The position numbers and the translations under genes are program-made. The notes beneath the pieces were generated by a model. That model saw only the letters and a program-made list of their open reading frames with translations, did no database searches and was not told where the DNA came from. This document shows positions 5,573 to 6,242 of a DNA stretch of 6,242 nucleotides, piece after piece. Within the stretch, counting starts at the first letter, position 1, and every line of letters begins with the position of its first letter. The stretch covers positions 1 through 6,242 of the forward strand of contig DATCLA010000263.1 in assembly GCA_036564195.1 (NCBI GenBank), given 5' to 3'. Source of the DNA: DATCLA01 sp036564195. Lineage in GTDB: Bacteria; Bacillota; UBA4882; UBA8346.

Positions 5573-5685
5573 GGAATTGCATAATACCTGATTTAAGCTT
5601 TAGCCCACAATATATTGATAGATACATCCTGGCTAGTTACTATATATTGTGTTCAAAAAGTTTATTGAGGTAATTATGCAATTCC
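5573..5685. repeat. 113-bp imperfect inverted repeat, MITE-like or long hairpin
   Basis: The outer arms GGAATTGCATAATACCT (5573-5589) and AGGTAATTATGCAATTCC (5668-5685) match over 17 bp with one extra base. Inner arms CACAATATAT (5606-5615) and ATATATTGTG (5642-5651) match perfectly. The segments between are partly complementary, leaving a 26-nt loop. No ORF is inside. The symmetry suggests a non-autonomous miniature element or a large hairpin transcript. Confidence 0.55.
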
Positions 5686-5702
5686 TTTTCTATATTTAAA
5701 AT

Positions 5703-5879
5703 TTTAAAGAACCTAACTTGTTACAAAACTGATTTAACTCCGGAACAATAAAAGTTGTACGATGCTAATAGGTTTCGAAGAGAGCGAGAGTATATTGGCC
5801 TTACAGGCTAATAAAGATTGGGGTGCTTAAGTCGCTCCCTATTCTTCCTTCGGGGTTCCGGAGTTTTTGGCGTTTTTTT
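5703..5879 (+). ncRNA. Candidate structured small RNA (6S-like architecture, family not recognised)
   Basis: The closing helix pairs AACTCCGGAAC (5736-5746) perfectly with GTTCCGGAGTT (5855-5865). A second helix stacks AATAGG/CCTATT (5767-5772 with 5838-5843) on GAGCGA/TCGCTC (5782-5787 with 5832-5837), with a 9-nt bulge on the 5' strand only. Inside is the hairpin TATTGGCCT-TAC-AGGCTAATA (5793-5813). The internal loop between the two main helices has about 20 nt on the 5' side; on the 3' side a small TCC-TTCG-GGG hairpin (5846-5855) can form, sharing G5855 with the closing helix. T-runs follow at 5864-5868 and 5873-5879, so the RNA is on the plus strand. The 5' end at 5703 assumes a TATATT -10 box at 5691-5696 and is uncertain. 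The flanking protein gene is on the other strand, so this is not its leader. Confidence 0.5.
5855..5879 (+). terminator. T-rich transcription end of the candidate small RNA
   Basis: The 3' arm of the closing helix runs into TTTTT (5864-5868), GGCG, then seven T residues (5873-5879). No compact terminator hairpin other than the closing helix is obvious, so the exact end is uncertain. Confidence 0.45.
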
Positions 5880-5920
5880 ATTGCAATAGCAGCTTCAGGT
5901 ATATACATATTTCAAAATTT

Positions 5921-5929
5921 TGGTATAAT
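5921..5929 (+). promoter_or_regulatory. Extended -10 promoter-like sequence antisense to the right-edge gene
   Basis: TGGTATAAT is a perfect extended -10 element. No -35 box is recognisable 16-18 bp upstream. A transcript from about 5936 would run antisense into the 3' end of the minus-strand gene at 5954. Confidence 0.35.
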
Positions 5930-5953
5930 TTGGGGTGAAAGAGTTCTCTAAGT

Positions 5954-6242
5954 TTAACGCAGCCTTTTCGGTTCCAGGTAAGCTCCGATAATCTGATCAA
6001 CGAATAAATGGATAAAGGGGATTTTGACATTTACCTGATCATCCCAGTAAGGGTGAAAAGTGACGTTTTTCAGGTTAATAAATTCTCGGTAGTCAACATC
6101 TTCCTCGGTCAGGTGCTCTTGGTTTTGAATAATATTTTTGATCACTTCTTTAAATTTATCTTCCACATCACCTTTGAACAGACCAGCCGCAGTAACAAAA
6201 CAGGCCAGGTTTTTTCCGGTGTTACCCTGCATGATCTCGGGT
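5954..6242 (-). CDS. Unrecognised protein, 5' end probably outside the window
   Basis: The reading frame is open from the right window edge to a stop at 5954-5956, about 95 residues. A Met codon lies at 6230-6232, but only 10 bases upstream are visible and they show no SD, and the frame continues to the edge as P-E-I-M. I therefore treat the gene as partial. Visible features: NTGKNLACFVTAAGLFKGD, with a short hydrophobic strand-like run; a Lys/Glu-rich helical part (VEDKFKEVIKNIIQNQEHL); then FHPYWDDQVNVKIPFIHLFVDQIIGAYLEPKRLR at the C-terminus. There is no signal peptide or membrane helix in the visible part. I do not recognise the family. Composition and absence of internal stops support a real gene. 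Confidence 0.6.
   Translation of the reverse strand, partial: PEIMQGNTGKNLACFVTAAGLFKGDVEDKFKEVIKNIIQNQEHLTEEDVDYREFINLKNVTFHPYWDDQVNVKIPFIHLFVDQIIGAYLEPKRLR

Noticed and set aside
5703..5879. Riboswitch leader for a downstream plus-strand gene
   Set aside because: No plus-strand gene follows within the window; the next gene is on the minus strand, so an independent RNA is the better reading.

Overview
This window looks like a chromosomal segment of a mid-GC Bacillota (Firmicutes) bacterium, probably clostridia-like. The supporting signs are AGGAG-type ribosome binding sites, near-consensus sigma-A promoters, tRNA genes with encoded CCA ends, a SpeH-type AdoMet decarboxylase, and a short ArgA-like N-acetyltransferase coupled to sfsA. 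No phage, IS, CRISPR or plasmid genes are visible. The genus cannot be fixed from the sequence alone.

Layout. At the left edge (1-400, minus) lies most of speH, the polyamine-pathway AdoMet decarboxylase, cut by the window end. Diverging from it is a two-gene plus-strand operon: an RlmI-like SAM-dependent methyltransferase (613-1479) and an RluA-family pseudouridine synthase (1476-2168). They are joined by an ATGA stop/start overlap and are probably an RNA-modification pair. The operon's promoter carries a perfect 16-bp palindrome exactly within its 17-bp spacer. Converging on this operon, with only 4 bp between stop codons, is a CorA-type divalent-cation channel gene (2173-3150, minus). It has a TTGACA/TATATT promoter and a roughly 230-nt leader with strong riboswitch-like folding potential that I could not assign to a known class.

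Diverging from the corA promoter is a tRNA operon, Val(CAC)-Asp(GTC)-Phe(GAA) (3558-3801), with its own promoter and an intrinsic terminator. A 480-bp non-coding stretch with three successive inverted repeats follows. Next come a GNAT N-acetyltransferase of the short ArgA type (4285-4740) and sfsA (4737-5429), again with an ATGA overlap. A second 520-bp non-coding stretch holds a perfect palindrome, a 113-bp imperfect inverted repeat, and a well-folding candidate small RNA (about 5703-5879, plus strand). That candidate has an 11-bp closing helix and ends in a T-run, and its architecture is reminiscent of 6S RNA. At the right edge (5954-6242, minus) is the 3' part of an unrecognised gene.

The protein genes are ordinary housekeeping functions. 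The non-coding parts are the more interesting content: the corA leader, the candidate small RNA, and the series of palindromes and inverted repeats in the intergenic regions.
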